Shown: positions 35,211 through 47,523 of the stretch, one piece after another
Layout of the letters: each line of letters opens with the position of its first letter
Position numbering within the stretch: the first letter of the stretch is position 1
NCBI GenBank assembly: GCA_016748015.1
Contig: JAAOMT010000762.1
Coordinates: 496,001 to 560,000 of the forward strand
Reading direction: 5' to 3'
DNA: 64,000 nucleotides
DNA from: Geosiphon pyriformis
Taxonomy: Eukaryota; Glomeromycota; Glomeromycetes; Archaeosporales; Geosiphonaceae
Program-made: the position numbers and the translations under genes
The notes under the pieces: generated by a model
Database searches by the model: none
Seen by the model: only the letters and a program-made list of their open reading frames with translations
Told to the model about the DNA's origin: nothing

Positions 35211-38200
35211 AAAAAATTGTATTTTACAACAGAATATGAGTTTCAATACTTGAAATAAATAAAATTTATTAAAAACAAATTTTTTTGACCAAATTATCAT
35301 AAAAAAAAATTTTATTTCTTTTTACTATAAATTAATAATTTTACAGTTGCTTAATTACAGATTTCATATATATTAGTTTTATTTTAGATTATTAAATAAT
35401 ATTATAATTATTTTATAAAATTAACTTTAAAATATTAGAATTTAAATAAAGTATTATTGAATTAAAAATTGATTGAATTTTGAATAAACTAAATGTTTTT
35501 AAAATATTTTGGTTATTATACCTAAAATATAATATTATTAAAAATTGTTTAAAAATATACGACCGATAACAATTGCTTATGTACTTAAATTAAGTTATAA
35601 AAAGTAAGCCAATGATATATATATATTTGATTAAAATTTTAATTAATATTACAACAATTGAAATTAGCCAGATTTTTAACAATAATATATAATTGTTGCA
35701 CAATAAAGTAACTATACATTCAGTTAAATTAAGAAAAAAATTCTGATAAAATTATTAATGTACTTAGTAAAAAATAAAGAAATTTTTTTAAAATTCAAAT
35801 TGAAAGTTTGGTTTTGGTTATTGTCAATTTGGCTAACTCTATAATATAATTTCTTATTAAACTAGTACAGTTTTATATTATATTTATAAAATAGAAATCT
35901 TTATTTAATTATCATATTGGATATATGGTAATAATATTTTGAATTTTACATTAAAAAAGCTAAAAAATTGTATTAGTAAGCCTTTTTTCATGGAAAACAT
36001 TGGAACAGTTTTTATTTAAAAAAGTTTTAATTCTTAATTTAATACGGTCTTAAAGTAGGTTTAAATAATTAATTATGTGTAAAAACATGCAAATCAATTT
36101 TTTTTAAACATATATATAAAATATATAAACAGTAACTAAATTATCTTTTTGATTGTTTTTTATTATTCTTAATAACTATTTTATCTGTTATTTAATTAAC
36201 TTACTACTTAGGTCTATTAATTTTAAAGACTGTATAACTAAAAAAAACTAATTAACTTCGTTTTAAAAGCATTTTTAAAAGCAACAATTTTTTTAAAGAA
36301 CCAAAAAATTTAATACTGTTTTTGTATACAATAACAGACTAATAAATCAAAGTTTTTTAATAGAAACTGTGTTTTTATAATATACAATAATATATTGTTA
36401 CAAACTAGCTGGTTTTAATTATATTGCAATAATCTTACCAAATACATTAAGTATATTTTTAATATTATTAATTAAAAACATCTTATATTATAATTATAGC
36501 AAAAAAAACTTTAAAGCTACAATAAATTTAGTCTTTTTAAGCATAATGAATAAGAATAACTTTTTTATTTTAATGCTTAAACCAATATTTATAAATTTTA
36601 TATAATTAATTTTTGTCTTTATAATTATATTAAACATTAAAGCAAAAGCCACTTATTCAAAAAAAATTTGTTTATAGGTAATAATTTTTTAATTATTAAT
36701 ATTATTATTATATAGTATTTTTAAATCAAAAAAAGTAAAAAAATGTTTTTTATTATTTATTAAATTAACATTAATTAAATTAGTTTGGCTTTTTTTAAAA
36801 TAGAAGATATACCAAATAATTAGCACAAAACATAATCAAAATACAATGTGTTTTGTTATTATAATTAATAATAATCTGCTGAAAATGTTTTTATTAACCA
36901 ATACAATCTGATAATAATTTGTGTTTATTTTAATAAATAAGTTTTTATTGTTTATATTTAAATTAAAATTAACACAGTTGTTTATGTTTAAATTAAAACC
37001 GATTGTTTTTTAATAATATTAAGTTTAAACGAATTTTTTCAATTTTGTTTTTTTTTAGTTATAAAAGCAGTATTATTAATTAAATATAAAAACAAAAGCT
37101 TTGCTGGTTTAATGTTGTTAAAAGTTTTAAGATTTTTATTAATAGTGTTATGATTGAAACTTTTAATTTTTAGTTTTTATTTATTTACTTAATTATAGTT
37201 AGTTATATATATTAGTCACTAATATTATTAAATAGCCATTTTATTTTTAAAAATAGTCATTAATATGATTGACTGAATCATTGATTCTTTTTCGAAAGTA
37301 TATAAATGAAACTTTTCAAAGCTTTTTTTTTTATAATTTTTAGTTTTTATAAAGTATATTAAATAAATATTTACTAAAAAGTACAACTGATATCTGATAT
37401 TAAATTCTAAAAGTATTGACATAAAGCATAGAATTATACCAGTGTGTTATCTTTTTTTGACAGTACAGACTATTTTTCTATCTTCAGATTTTCTTGTTAC
37501 TTTTTGAAAAGAATAGTAACTAAGATATTTATAAAACTGATCTTATATATTAAATCTTTATTAATTCAATTTACTTATTAAAATTGAATTATCTTTTAAT
37601 TATTTTATCACAATACAATACTGTTCTTTCTTGCTATTTGTTAGCATATTACATCTAATTGTAACAATAGTTTTAACAACACTATAATATATCTTAAAAA
37701 AATGGTTAAAAATAACTTTAAAAAGTAAAAACCTATTTTTTGCTTTTTAATTTTGTAAATTTTATGTTTATAACCAAAACAAAAAAGAAAAAAGAAATGA
37801 CTTTTAAAATTTTTCTTGTTTCTATAAAAAATTATTACAATAATCTTATTAATTATAAAGACAATTAAAATATATAAAAAATTTTAAGAAAAAAAACTAA
37901 AATTTAAAAAGTTACCAGCTGTATTTATTAATTAAAGCAAAAAAAATTTTCTGTTTAAGTTTTTTTAAATTCTTTTATTAAGTCTAATTCTAATATAACT
38001 ATAACTGTTTACAAGAGTTTTAAGATTTTAAAAATTATTATTTTTAATAACTTTTTTATTATTATTTATTTTATTAATAAAAAATTTATCTATTTCATAT
38101 TTTATCATACTTTTTTACACAGATTATTTACAACTTTTCCAAAAATGTTTTCTTTTATTTTAAAATTTATAACAGATAAAATATCTATTAAAAAAACAAT

Positions 38201-39059
38201 AGTTTTTTTATAAGATCTTGTATTAATAAACAAGCTTTTAAAAAACCTAAAACTTATTACAGATTTAAATACTAACTTCAATGAATAAAATATTTTTATT
38301 TTATACTTAAAGCCAAATAATTCAAATTTTTATACTTAAAACAATACCAATAACTAAAAATCTTTTATTAAATATGACTTTTTTTAAGATAATAGTTTTA
38401 ACAACAGTAGTATTCATAATAACAGCATATTTTAGGTATTAAATAAAATTAAAAGACCAAAAAATAAACAAGTACAACTATGTACTTAAGAAACTAATTT
38501 ACTAATTTACTAATTTCAAAAACAGTATAACTAGAAAAAAATTAACCAATTTGGTCTTAAAATTTTTTTTTAAAATAATAATCTTTTTTTGTTTAATAAA
38601 AAAAATTCTAAGACTATTTTCTTTACAAAAACTAACCAGCAAGCCAAAGCAACATCCAAAACATATTTACTAACAGCATTTAGTAGGTTTAAACTTGACA
38701 AATTGGAAAATTTTCAAGTAGTCAAGAAGAAATTTATGACTTTTTGTATATATCTAAATTAAATGACATAGTTTTGGTCACAAAATTTATGTTTCAAGAT
38801 ATTAAATTACTTTTACAAGTCAATATTTTTACCTTAATTAGTTTAGAAATAATTATAGTAGCATAAAAGCCTTTTTCAATCTTTTTGAGTGTTTTATTCA
38901 AATCCAGCAGAACTTATATTTTTTTTCTACTTTTTTGAAAAAATATTCTATGTCTTATTTTTTTAACTTCATTAGTCCTGTATTGAAGTTTTTTTAGCCA
39001 TAATAATCTAATTTAGCTCTTAGTCAAATTAATATTCTAAATATTTGTATAATTAGAAA

Positions 39060-40030
39060 AATTTAATTGTACAACAGGAATTTATCTATTAAAAATTGTT
39101 TTATTTGCTATTTCGTTTATTCATCTTATCTTGGTACTTTAAAAAAGCCAAAAATGTTTTTATGTTCTCTTCTTCTCATTCTGTTAGCATTGTCGTCTGA
39201 AACTAAGAATCTTATATCAGTGTTTAAACATAATAAAATAAAGCAAGGATATGAAATATCTTTGATGAAAAAATACACTACCCAGAAAAAAGTCATGAGA
39301 CACATTACATTTTTGTTGCTTTGTGTCATGAAAATGATAAAATTTTTATTTATAAAGAGTAAAGAGTGTATTAAAATTATAAAACAAAAATATAATAATC
39401 ATATTTATCTTGAGATCAACACAATAATTTGCCGACATCTTTATTAATTATAATGGATTTTCAAAACATCCAAAATTAAATGAAAAGAATTAATTAATTT
39501 GAGCATATAAAGGTTATTATTCTCTTAAAAGAAAGAAAACCTGTACGTAAAATATCAACACAACTCAATTATTCTATATCAAATAAAAAAAAATATTTTC
39601 TCATTGTAAAAAAACCAATAATATTCAATCTATACTAAGAAGTCGTAAACCTTCTTTTTTAATAAAAAATATTCCAAAAAATATTCTCAAAGAAATTCAA
39701 AAACATTAAATTGGTTTGGATATATTGAACTATTAAAAAACCATTTATTACCATCGACTTAGCACAAATTTAAATATCAACATTGTTTTTTTAAACAAGA
39801 TAATGCTCTAGTTTATGCTGCTCAAGATGTCAAGACTTACATAATTCAAAAAAAATCTTAATTTACTTCTCAAATGGCAAGCACAATCACCCAATCTTAA
39901 TCCTATTATTAGTATGATTAAATGCATTAAGGAATGTATTAGGAAGAAAAGAGGACTAACTAGTTATTAAATATTAACTAAAATAAAGAGTTATTCAAGA
40001 ATCAATAAAGTGTCCTTAAGTTGTTTTTGT
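39060..40030 (+). pseudogene. Decayed Tc1/mariner transposase
   Basis: Pieces of a Tc1-type transposase occur in order on the plus strand. An N-terminal helix-turn-helix-like region ('LSSETKNLISVFKHNKIKQG') lies near 39,190-39,250. The second catalytic Asp region 'FKQDNALVYAAQDVKTYI' is near 39,790-39,850, and a WPAQSPDLNPI-like box ('WQAQSPNLNPI', other frame) near 39,870-39,905. Frameshifts and stops separate them. No terminal inverted repeats were found. It is a different, older copy than the element at 46.2-47.5 kb. Confidence 0.7.
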
Positions 40031-40253
40031 AAACATGTAAATATCAATACGTAAACATACACAAAATGACTAAGAATAATCTTATCTATTGTATAGAATG
40101 CAATTACTATTTCTTCTAAAGTAAAATTAATAAATAATTAATAAAAGTCTAGATGATAAAATTTAAAATCATTTAAACTAAAAATTATTAGGGAATACGT
40201 TATGATTATAATTATCATAAAGTATTTTGAATGAAGATGCCAAATTATCATTT

Positions 40254-42604
40254 TCAACGGATTTGACCTTCTATTTTGAAAACGGATTCTTTTTTTAAAT
40301 GAGGCTTGGTGGGAGTATTAAATACCTTCCAGAATCTTAAAGTATTATCATCACCACCTGACCCTGTGACAATATCTTCACCGTTGGGTGACAAAGAAAG
40401 ATAAAGCACACGGTAGGTGTGTCCCTTCAACGTCGTGATTTTCTTCAATGAAGGATAGTCCCACACAATGATATGATTTTTCCACCATCCGTGAGTTGAA
40501 ACCAATTCGTTCGAGCGTGGAGACCAAGCTAAATTGCAAACCTAAAAATTAAGAAATCGAATTATTCTTCCATCAAATCAAAAAGCAAAAATCCGCTATC
40601 AGAAAACTAACTTGTGATCTGGTATTGATGCTTGATACTAGTTTCCCGTCAAGAGTATTCCAGAATTTTATTTGACGATCTAAATGGCCTCCACCGCTTA
40701 CTAGAAGATTAGGTGCATGGGGGCTCCATGCCAGTGCTCGTACAGCTGCTTTATGACCGTCGAGTTTTTTTATCGGTGTCTGGCCAAAGCGATCCCAAAT
40801 AAAAAGTTCGTTAGCATTTCCACCACTTGCTAATTGATCCCCATCGTTATTCCATTTTAATCCGCAAACCTTAGTGATTATTGAATTTATTAGTGATTTG
40901 CTCACCCTGAAAACCAGGAGTTTCAAAAACGAACGGTCTTTTCTTACCTCTGATTTGTGGCCACACAAATTTCGAATGAAATCCTTTTGACATCTTAGAT
41001 CCCTGTGAAATATGAGCCTGTCGCTACTACCCGAAGTAAGAATATTACCATTCCATACTAAGCAACCTGCATTAATTTATTCGTGAAATTTATGATTTCG
41101 TTTCGAAAATTCATTTTTACAAATGAAAAGCTGATATTAATTGATGGCTCACCAATTCGAGCACAATGACCACTCATGTCCCGAATTTTCATGAGCTTTA
41201 CAGCATCCCACACTTGTACCAGCCCATCGGCTGTGCCTACAGCAATGCAGTCACTCTGTTTTATGGTAAAGAGCAATGTAAATTTTTCTTGATTAAGTCT
41301 ACTTTAAAATTCATCTTACTTCATACCGTAGGGCTCCATTTAGCCGAGGCTATCGTACTTGAATCTTCCAGTTCACAAAGTTTTGTCATCTGCTAAAAGA
41401 TTTTGAATTACTATGTGTAATCCTTTCGAATATCTTAAAGCAAAATATTACTGATTTTCCCGAATTGAGTGGCCATACCTGTGAAGAGCTAGCGTCCCAT
41501 AAATAAACGCTTGTCTCTAATCCCAGGCCAAGAATGTTTTTTGGAGACCAGTCGACCACGTTAAGATAAAAATCATCCTTAATGTTAAATTGATTTGAAT
41601 TTATGTATTTTGGTGACTTTTTATCATAAAATTCGATATATTAATTTTCTATTAGTTTTCGGTAACTAGCCTTCAAAGTCAGCTCATCACAAAAGGCAAG
41701 CATTTGATAAGGTGAGGAATTGATGACACGAGGAGGTTTGTGTGGGGCTCTCAAAATATTCTCCACTTCCTGGGAGAAAGGTGTTGTAGAGTAAGCCATT
41801 CTCGATGGTGTATCTATTACTGTCGTTTTATCTCTTATCGTTGACTGGTAAGCGAATAAATTGGCAGCAATTGAACGGGTATTATCCGAGTTATCACGAG
41901 ATGGAAACATTGCTTTTTCCAGTACATTCAATCGAATATGTTCTAATTCAGCTTTGTGAAAATGAATCTATGAAGATAAAATAATAACTTGGCTTGAAAG
42001 AATTTCAAATTGATTAGTTTGTTTACCTTTAGCTTGCTCTTCCGATTCTAGAGCAGTCTGCCTTCGTTTCTTGGGTTTCGGAGGCTCATTGCAATTTTTT
42101 AACCTCTCAAATTCTCTGAACATATCAGCATTTCTGACTGGTATAAACCTAAAGTGTATTGTAAGTAAAAATAAAATATGAGTTAGATTAAGCTTAGCGT
42201 TCAATACGTTTAATAGTTAAAATTTGTTCTTTTTATAAAGATGAATTGAGAAAATTTTACATATTGGTTTTAAAAGAATTCAACCACACTAAACATCATG
42301 GTTCTCTTGTAATTTATGTACATCAACTTTAGGAGAGATATTTCATATGCAAATTGAACATTCTCAATATTTTTTTAAAAAAAATCTAAGCATTTATCTT
42401 TGGCATGTTACCTTACCGATCACCATGATAGACAGTTGTTCTCTTTCGTTGATTTTTTGATAAAAATGAACCTGAAAGATTTATCGGGGAATAAGAGGAA
42501 TAGCCCGAAATTGGTGAACTCGTATTCACAGGCCTATCATTTTCTTTGGTTCCAGACATTTCTGAGGAGTTACTTGTCGCTAAAAACCCTTCTTGTTGGA
42601 ACAT
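40254..42604 (-). CDS. Cdh1/Fizzy-related WD40 activator of the APC/C
   Basis: Co-activator that brings substrates to the anaphase-promoting ubiquitin ligase in late mitosis and G1. The first exon (42604-42417) ends in the middle of the C-box, DRFIPVR at residues 62-68, completed by exon 2. A basic patch (KPKKRR) follows, then 'DDFYLNVVDWSPKNILGLGL' opening a seven-bladed WD40 propeller. Blade sequences include 'VYLWDASSSQ', 'VQVWDAVKLMKIRDMSGH', 'CGHKSEVCGLKWNNDGDQLA', 'FWNTLDGKLVSSINTRSQV', 'STHGWWKNHIIVWDYPS' and 'GHTYRVLYLSLSPNGEDIV'. The protein ends in the Ile-Arg APC-docking tail (GQIR). Sequence is closer to Cdh1 than to Cdc20. There are at least nine exons. The intron 41,670-41,578 (93 nt) must begin with GC to join ELTLK to DDFYLN; reading through gives a stop. 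One blade carries GSGGDDNTLRFW where GAGDETLRFW is usual. Confidence 0.93.
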
Positions 42605-43037
42605 TTTTACGATATAGGGTAAGTTTTTAAATAAGTAAAGATTTTTATGAGTAAGATTAAAATATATTAATTAGGTAAAAAAAGTTGCTTAATTTTTTAG
42701 TGTTTTTATGCTAGAATAATAATACACTTCATGAATGAATGAATTAACAGGTGTTCTTTGATTTGTGCGAGAAATCATGTTCATTTATCAGCAGAACTAT
42801 GAAAAAGTCTAAAAAATTGTGTTTTTGATTTGATCGTTAAAAATGCCAGCAGTGATACTTGATAAAGTAGGATTGATTAATTCTTTTTTTTGAAGTTCGA
42901 AAACTTTAATTTATCATATAATAAAGCAATCAAAAATGCGGCTAGAAACATTTTAATATAGAACAAGTAGAAAAAAATTTTGAATTAATTTACACCATTG
43001 ATATCAAGTTTATGATTGATAAATTTAATAATCAGAA

Positions 43038-43355
43038 ATGAATATCAGACGGATTAGAATGCAGTTTTGTTATAATTATGATTCATTATACGTTTTCGGC
43101 TTCAATTCTTCTTTAAATGAAATCCAAAATAATTATTTTCAAAACCTCATAGATTTTATGTATTCAGGATACATACAAATCTTTCTCTACCACTCCGCAT
43201 TACTCAAAGGTGAAGACAAGTCGGCGAAATCTTTCACACAATACTTATGTTTCGATCAGACTTTTGAAGGTTCCTCGAAATATAATAATAGGGATTTGAT
43301 ATTGAATGTCAGGAAATTGGCCAATCTTCAAGCCGCGAGAGTATTGACGCCGTAG
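43038..43355 (+). CDS. Hypothetical ORF, doubtful
   Basis: A 105-codon frame with an ordinary start and stop and more balanced composition than the surrounding DNA. No motif recognised. It lies just upstream of the Sel1 relic in the same orientation and may be the 5' part of that dead gene rather than a gene of its own. Confidence 0.3.
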   Translation: MNIRRIRMQFCYNYDSLYVFGFNSSLNEIQNNYFQNLIDFMYSGYIQIFLYHSALLKGEDKSAKSFTQYLCFDQTFEGSSKYNNRDLILNVRKLANLQAARVLTP

Positions 43356-43479
43356 ATTAATAATTGAGATATTTTCCAGGGCACTTAATCAAGAGGAATA
43401 TTTTGAGAAGAACTCAAAGAACATATTAAAAATGCACTCAAGATGCTTACCTAACTTTAACATGTTTAAGCGCAAGAAA

Positions 43480-44200
43480 CGACGAAAAGAATATGGGACC
43501 ATGTCACGAATACGGAATTAGAGCACCATTAAATGAAAAATGGTTTAATAAAATAAAAAAGCAGCAAAGAAAATAGATTTGACCAAAACTTTCTCTGCTG
43601 CTGTTTCAAACAAGGAAGAGCCTTCCACTGGTATAAAACTGCAACTGGAAATGGGAACATGTAAGGACTTTATAATTACGCAAACTGTTCGAAAATGGAA
43701 TAGGAACCCGAAAAGATTATCAAGAAAATGATCTCGTGGCTCAATTCAAATCGCTACTGTGAAATATGAGAAAACCCCTTTCTATTGGTATAAACGTTCA
43801 GCAGATTGAAAGTCGTGAGGATAAAGATGCTGCTTTTTATTGGTATCAGAAATCGGCTAATGCTAGAAACCAAATAGCACAATCCAATATGATTTGCGTA
43901 CCAGCTTGAGTGGCACGGATAAGAAGTTAATTAAAACTTCTGAATGGTTGGTGTTATCAGAAAAGGCCTGAGAACTGAAGTAGACGAAGAGAAAGGGCTT
44001 GAACGTTATCAAGATCTGCTAATAGTGGAATTTTGTTGAAATTCTGGAATAGACCTACAAAGCCAGTATCATTGGAGAACATGCTATCATCACTCAAGAA
44101 AATTTAAAGGTTGTCTCTATTGGTATAAGAGATCCGTTCACAGCAAAACTACAAGTTGAAGCATTGGCTCAATGTGGCACGTAAGTCGAAGGGAATAAAG
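43480..44200 (+). pseudogene. Sel1-repeat gene relic
   Basis: Sel1 units are readable in three frames: 'CHEYGIRAPLNEK' (~43,500), 'QGRAFHWYKTATGNGN' (~43,610-43,655), 'FENGIGTRKDYQEND' (~43,690), 'FYWYKRSAD' (~43,780) and 'DKDAAFYWYQKSANARNQIA' (~43,825-43,880). At least three frameshifts and several stops prevent any complete product. The repeats belong to the same family as the intact gene at 16.6-17.87 kb but are not a recent copy of it. Confidence 0.8.
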
Positions 44201-44979
44201 AACTTTTAAAAGAATTTAACCTGCTTTTGAAACCAAGATTTAGCTATTTTCTAGGCATATTATACGCGTATGGCATACGAAAAGCACTGTAAACGGTGGA
44301 ATTTGTGTTATTTAGACTCATTGCGCATAGGTTTGTCTTGTATTGATTTCTTTTTTTCGTCTCGATTATTTTCCCTTACATTTGGAAAATTTAACTTGAA
44401 AGTAAAAGCAGAGAATAAACTTTGTTTACCGAACTTTGTGGAAAATGAATAACTTTGCCAGTTAGAAAAAAGTATTAAATTTTTCATTAATCGAAAGGAT
44501 CGAGTATGAAAACAATATTTCGGCCTGCTAGTACCCAGTCCACGATAAATTAAATGAAAAATATCAGAAGAATGCTCAACAAAAGAATGATATTCTCAAG
44601 CTGAATTCATCAAAGCAAGAAAAAAAAGTGTGAATTAAGCATAATAACAATGAGAAAACCATAAGTATTTAATTGAAAAAAGATGTTGGCTTCGCATGCA
44701 ATAGAAATTATATACACTTCCCGAAATCATAAAATATTATATGTGAAAGAATAATAAAGAAAAATAGCAGAACTCTTGGAAATGGGTGATTTTTTAGTAA
44801 TTTTTTTTGTTAATGTGTAGTTTTTTATTATATTAGTCACACAAACATATTCTTTTTATATATACTTAATGAATACAAAATTTAAAAGATATAACTAACC
44901 ACAAACAGAAAGCTTTAAGTATTATCTTAACATTAATGAAATAAAACATATTCAACTCAGCCATTCTATTTATAATACA

Positions 44980-45785
44980 CAAAAACTTCTAATTATTTTT
45001 AGTCAAACTACTTATTTACAAAGTATCTGTTTGTTGATTACAAAATGTCTTTCTTCTTTTTTTCTAAGTTGTCTTCTAAGTTTGTTGTTGGCTCCAAGTC
45101 TTCTATATCTTGTTTTGTTGATAAAAAGTCTTATGTTAAGACTTTTGCTTCTTTGGCTTTTTTTTGCTGCTCTTTTAATTGTTTTTGCTGCTGATTTTGT
45201 TATTAAGTTTAGATTGAATTTTTTAAAGACTTAAATTTTAAGCTTAACTGTTTTAGTAAAATTTATTATTAAGCTTATTGATTTTTTAGTCACTTTTGTT
45301 ACCAGTTTTTTGAATAATATTGTTGATAAAGCTTTTTATAAAGTGTGCTATTAATAATTTTTTCGATTTTCTGATTAGTATTTTTAAGAAAATTGCTGAT
45401 TTTAGATCTGAAATTAATTTTAATTAAATAGATTATAATAGAATACTGACTGCTAAATCTTTTTTTTTGAGCAAAAATACTATTAACCATATTATAGTTT
45501 TGTGATATATGTTAAATTCTAATATTAGTAATAATATTAAATTAACTAAATTGTTTCTTAGTAAGTTTATTTTTAATTTTAGGAACTTAAATAGTATTAT
45601 TGATAAAATTAGTGGTATAAATTTATTTTAGCTTTTTTTGCTTCAATATAGTATTGTTTTAATTGGTTTTAGTAACTAATTATATGTAAAAAATGCATAA
45701 TTCACATTTAGTTTAGATTATTTAGTTTAATGTATTATATTAAGTTGTGTTTAAGTCTTATTTGTTGAACATAATAAAAAATAAA
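44980..45785 (+). mobile_element. LINE fragment, plus strand, with 3' UTR
   Basis: 45,655-45,785 matches the 3' UTR of the 63.6-kb LINE ('ggttttagtaactaattata' against 'ggtttaagtagctagttata' there) and ends in an A-rich tail. Upstream, 45,030-45,240 has low-complexity coding-like sequence (Ser/Lys/Val-rich in one frame) that could be ORF1. The intervening ORF2 is missing, so it is an internally deleted or composite copy. Assignment of the 5' part is weak. Confidence 0.55.
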
Positions 45786-46169
45786 AGAATTTTTTATTGT
45801 TATTTATATTATTATTAAACAATTTTTTAAAATTAATAATATTATATTTTTTTAAAGCATAAAAATTTTATTTTTTAACTTATTAACAATAGTATTAAAA
45901 ATACTTATATGTATTTTTATTGCCAAAATCTTTTTTTTAATATGATATCTACAATAAAAAGAATAAACAGCAACATAGTAATTAATACAACCAAAAAGCC
46001 AATAGACTTAATAATTAATTTAATTAATAAAAACAATTTTTTAATATAAAAACCCAAAAATATTAATTTAAAGATAATAACAAAATTAAAAATAACAACA
46101 ATAACAGAAATAGTTATAAAAACAATATTTTTAATATTATATTTAAATTCAAATCTTTTGGTATTAATA

Positions 46170-47523
46170 CAGGAGGGTATAAAAAGTATTGGACACTTAA
46201 TATAATATATAAAAAAGGTTATATATAATAATACTATTACCAATTTAAGGCATAATTTTTTTTATAATTACTTATAGTTATAATCTACAAATCAACATAA
46301 ATTGTGTTTTTGTAAAACACAACAGTGGATCATATGCATATATATAAAATATCAGACATTCTTGTCATGAAAAAATTTACCACATCAAATGTGTCTTGGA
46401 AAAGAACTTTCTGAATACCAAAAAGAAGGGATTATTTCAACAATAAAGTTAAGACATACAAACAGTAAGATTTCCATGACTATTAGATGTTTATGTTCTT
46501 CTGTAATATGTGTATGGAAGTCATACGAGCTAAAAAAACTTCCTAAAAAATGAATGAGCTGACTACAAATTCTTGACAAATGTGCACGTGAACAACTCAA
46601 ATATTCAATAATAAAGAATAAAAAAATCTGCTGCCAAACTTTTTCTCAAATACAATTGAATTTTATTAAAGATACTAACAAATCTATTTCTATACAAACT
46701 ATTTGAAATGAATTAGCTCAAGAAGAACTTTGCTTGTGCATTCCTCATTTCAAGCCATTAATTTTCAAATCAAATAAAAAAAAATGTTTACAATGGGCTC
46801 GTACTTATGAAAATTAGACAGTAGAAGATTTTAAACAAGTTGTTTGGTCAGATGAATTTATATATACACAATTTAGGACTACAGGATTTGGATGTGTATG
46901 GCGTAAACCTTCCAAAGACTTTCATAAAGATTGTATTGCAGCCACAGTTAGAAAAAGCTTTGGTCGCATGTTTTGGGAATGTTTTTCATGGGTTGGTTTG
47001 GGTCCTTTAGTTCCTTTAGTTGGTCATATTACTGGAGTTATACACTGCAAAACCTTGGCTAATTATGCAATTTCTATGGTAAAACTTCATGCAAAAAAAA
47101 CTAAAAAAAAGTTTTTTTTTCAGGAAGACAATGCACCAATCCACACATTAAAAGTTGTGCATTCTTTTCTTACCTCTTCAAATGTTGAATTACTTCCTTG
47201 GCCAACACAAAGTCTTGATATTACTCCAATAGAAAATCTTTGGTCATATATTGAAGTTAAAATTTGTCAACATAATTCACAACTCTCAAATATTGTACAA
47301 TTAGAACAGTGGGTTAAGGAAGAATGGAATGCGATACCTGTAAATTACTATCATAATTTGATCAAGTCTATGCCACGTCGAGTTCAAGCTATTTTTGAAG
47401 CAAATAGGGGTCAAACAAAATACTAACATGTATTTTAATATAATAATAAAAATTAATGATTCATAAGTTAGTTCTTTTATATAACATATTATAAAAGTGT
47501 CCAATACTTTTTATACTCTCCTG
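46170..47523 (+). mobile_element. Tc1/mariner DNA transposon with intact inverted repeats
   Basis: Terminal inverted repeats of 29 bp (46,170-46,198 and 47,495-47,523) begin 'caggagggtataaaaagtat' and differ at one position (ggg against gag in the right arm read inward). TA dinucleotides flank both ends (46,168-46,169 and 47,524-47,525), the expected target duplication. Total length 1,354 bp fits Tc1. It encloses one transposase frame with four nonsense codons. Because the repeats are intact, it could still be moved by a transposase supplied in trans. Confidence 0.93.
46389..47426 (+). pseudogene. Tc1-type DD34E transposase with in-frame stops
   Basis: A 345-codon frame with no frameshift. 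It has an N-terminal HTH region ('LSEYQKEGIISTIKL'), then 'VVWSDEFIY' (first Asp), 'FQEDNAPIHT' (second Asp) and 'SLDITPIENLW' (Glu). There are 34 residues between the second Asp and the Glu, the Tc1 DD34E spacing. Three TGA codons (two near 46,550, one near 46,707) and one TAG (near 46,815) interrupt it. In family context these replace Arg (CGA) and Trp (TGG) codons, so each is a single C-to-T or G-to-A change. The last 153 codons (from 46,968) are uninterrupted. Confidence 0.9.

Larger units (their letters stand above)
32461..39060. other. Long AT-rich gene desert
   Basis: About 6.6 kb without a supportable gene. It contains the tandem repeat at 33,190-33,310, the repeat copy at 33,650-34,270 and a LINE 3' tail at 35,150-35,210 (-). 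Blocks near 36,225-36,350 and 38,500-38,640 ('agtataactag' / 'actgtataacta', then 'aaaaaaaactaattaac'-like sequence and an A/T track) resemble 47,770-47,880 and 56,450-56,540, which I assign to a minus-strand LINE 5' region. Much of the desert is probably LINE sequence mutated beyond direct recognition. Confidence 0.55.

Noticed and set aside
41578-41670. In-frame TAA in Cdh1 suggesting a pseudogene
   Set aside because: The stop lies in a 93-nt GC-AG intron; all WD repeats, the C-box and the C-terminal Ile-Arg tail are intact.
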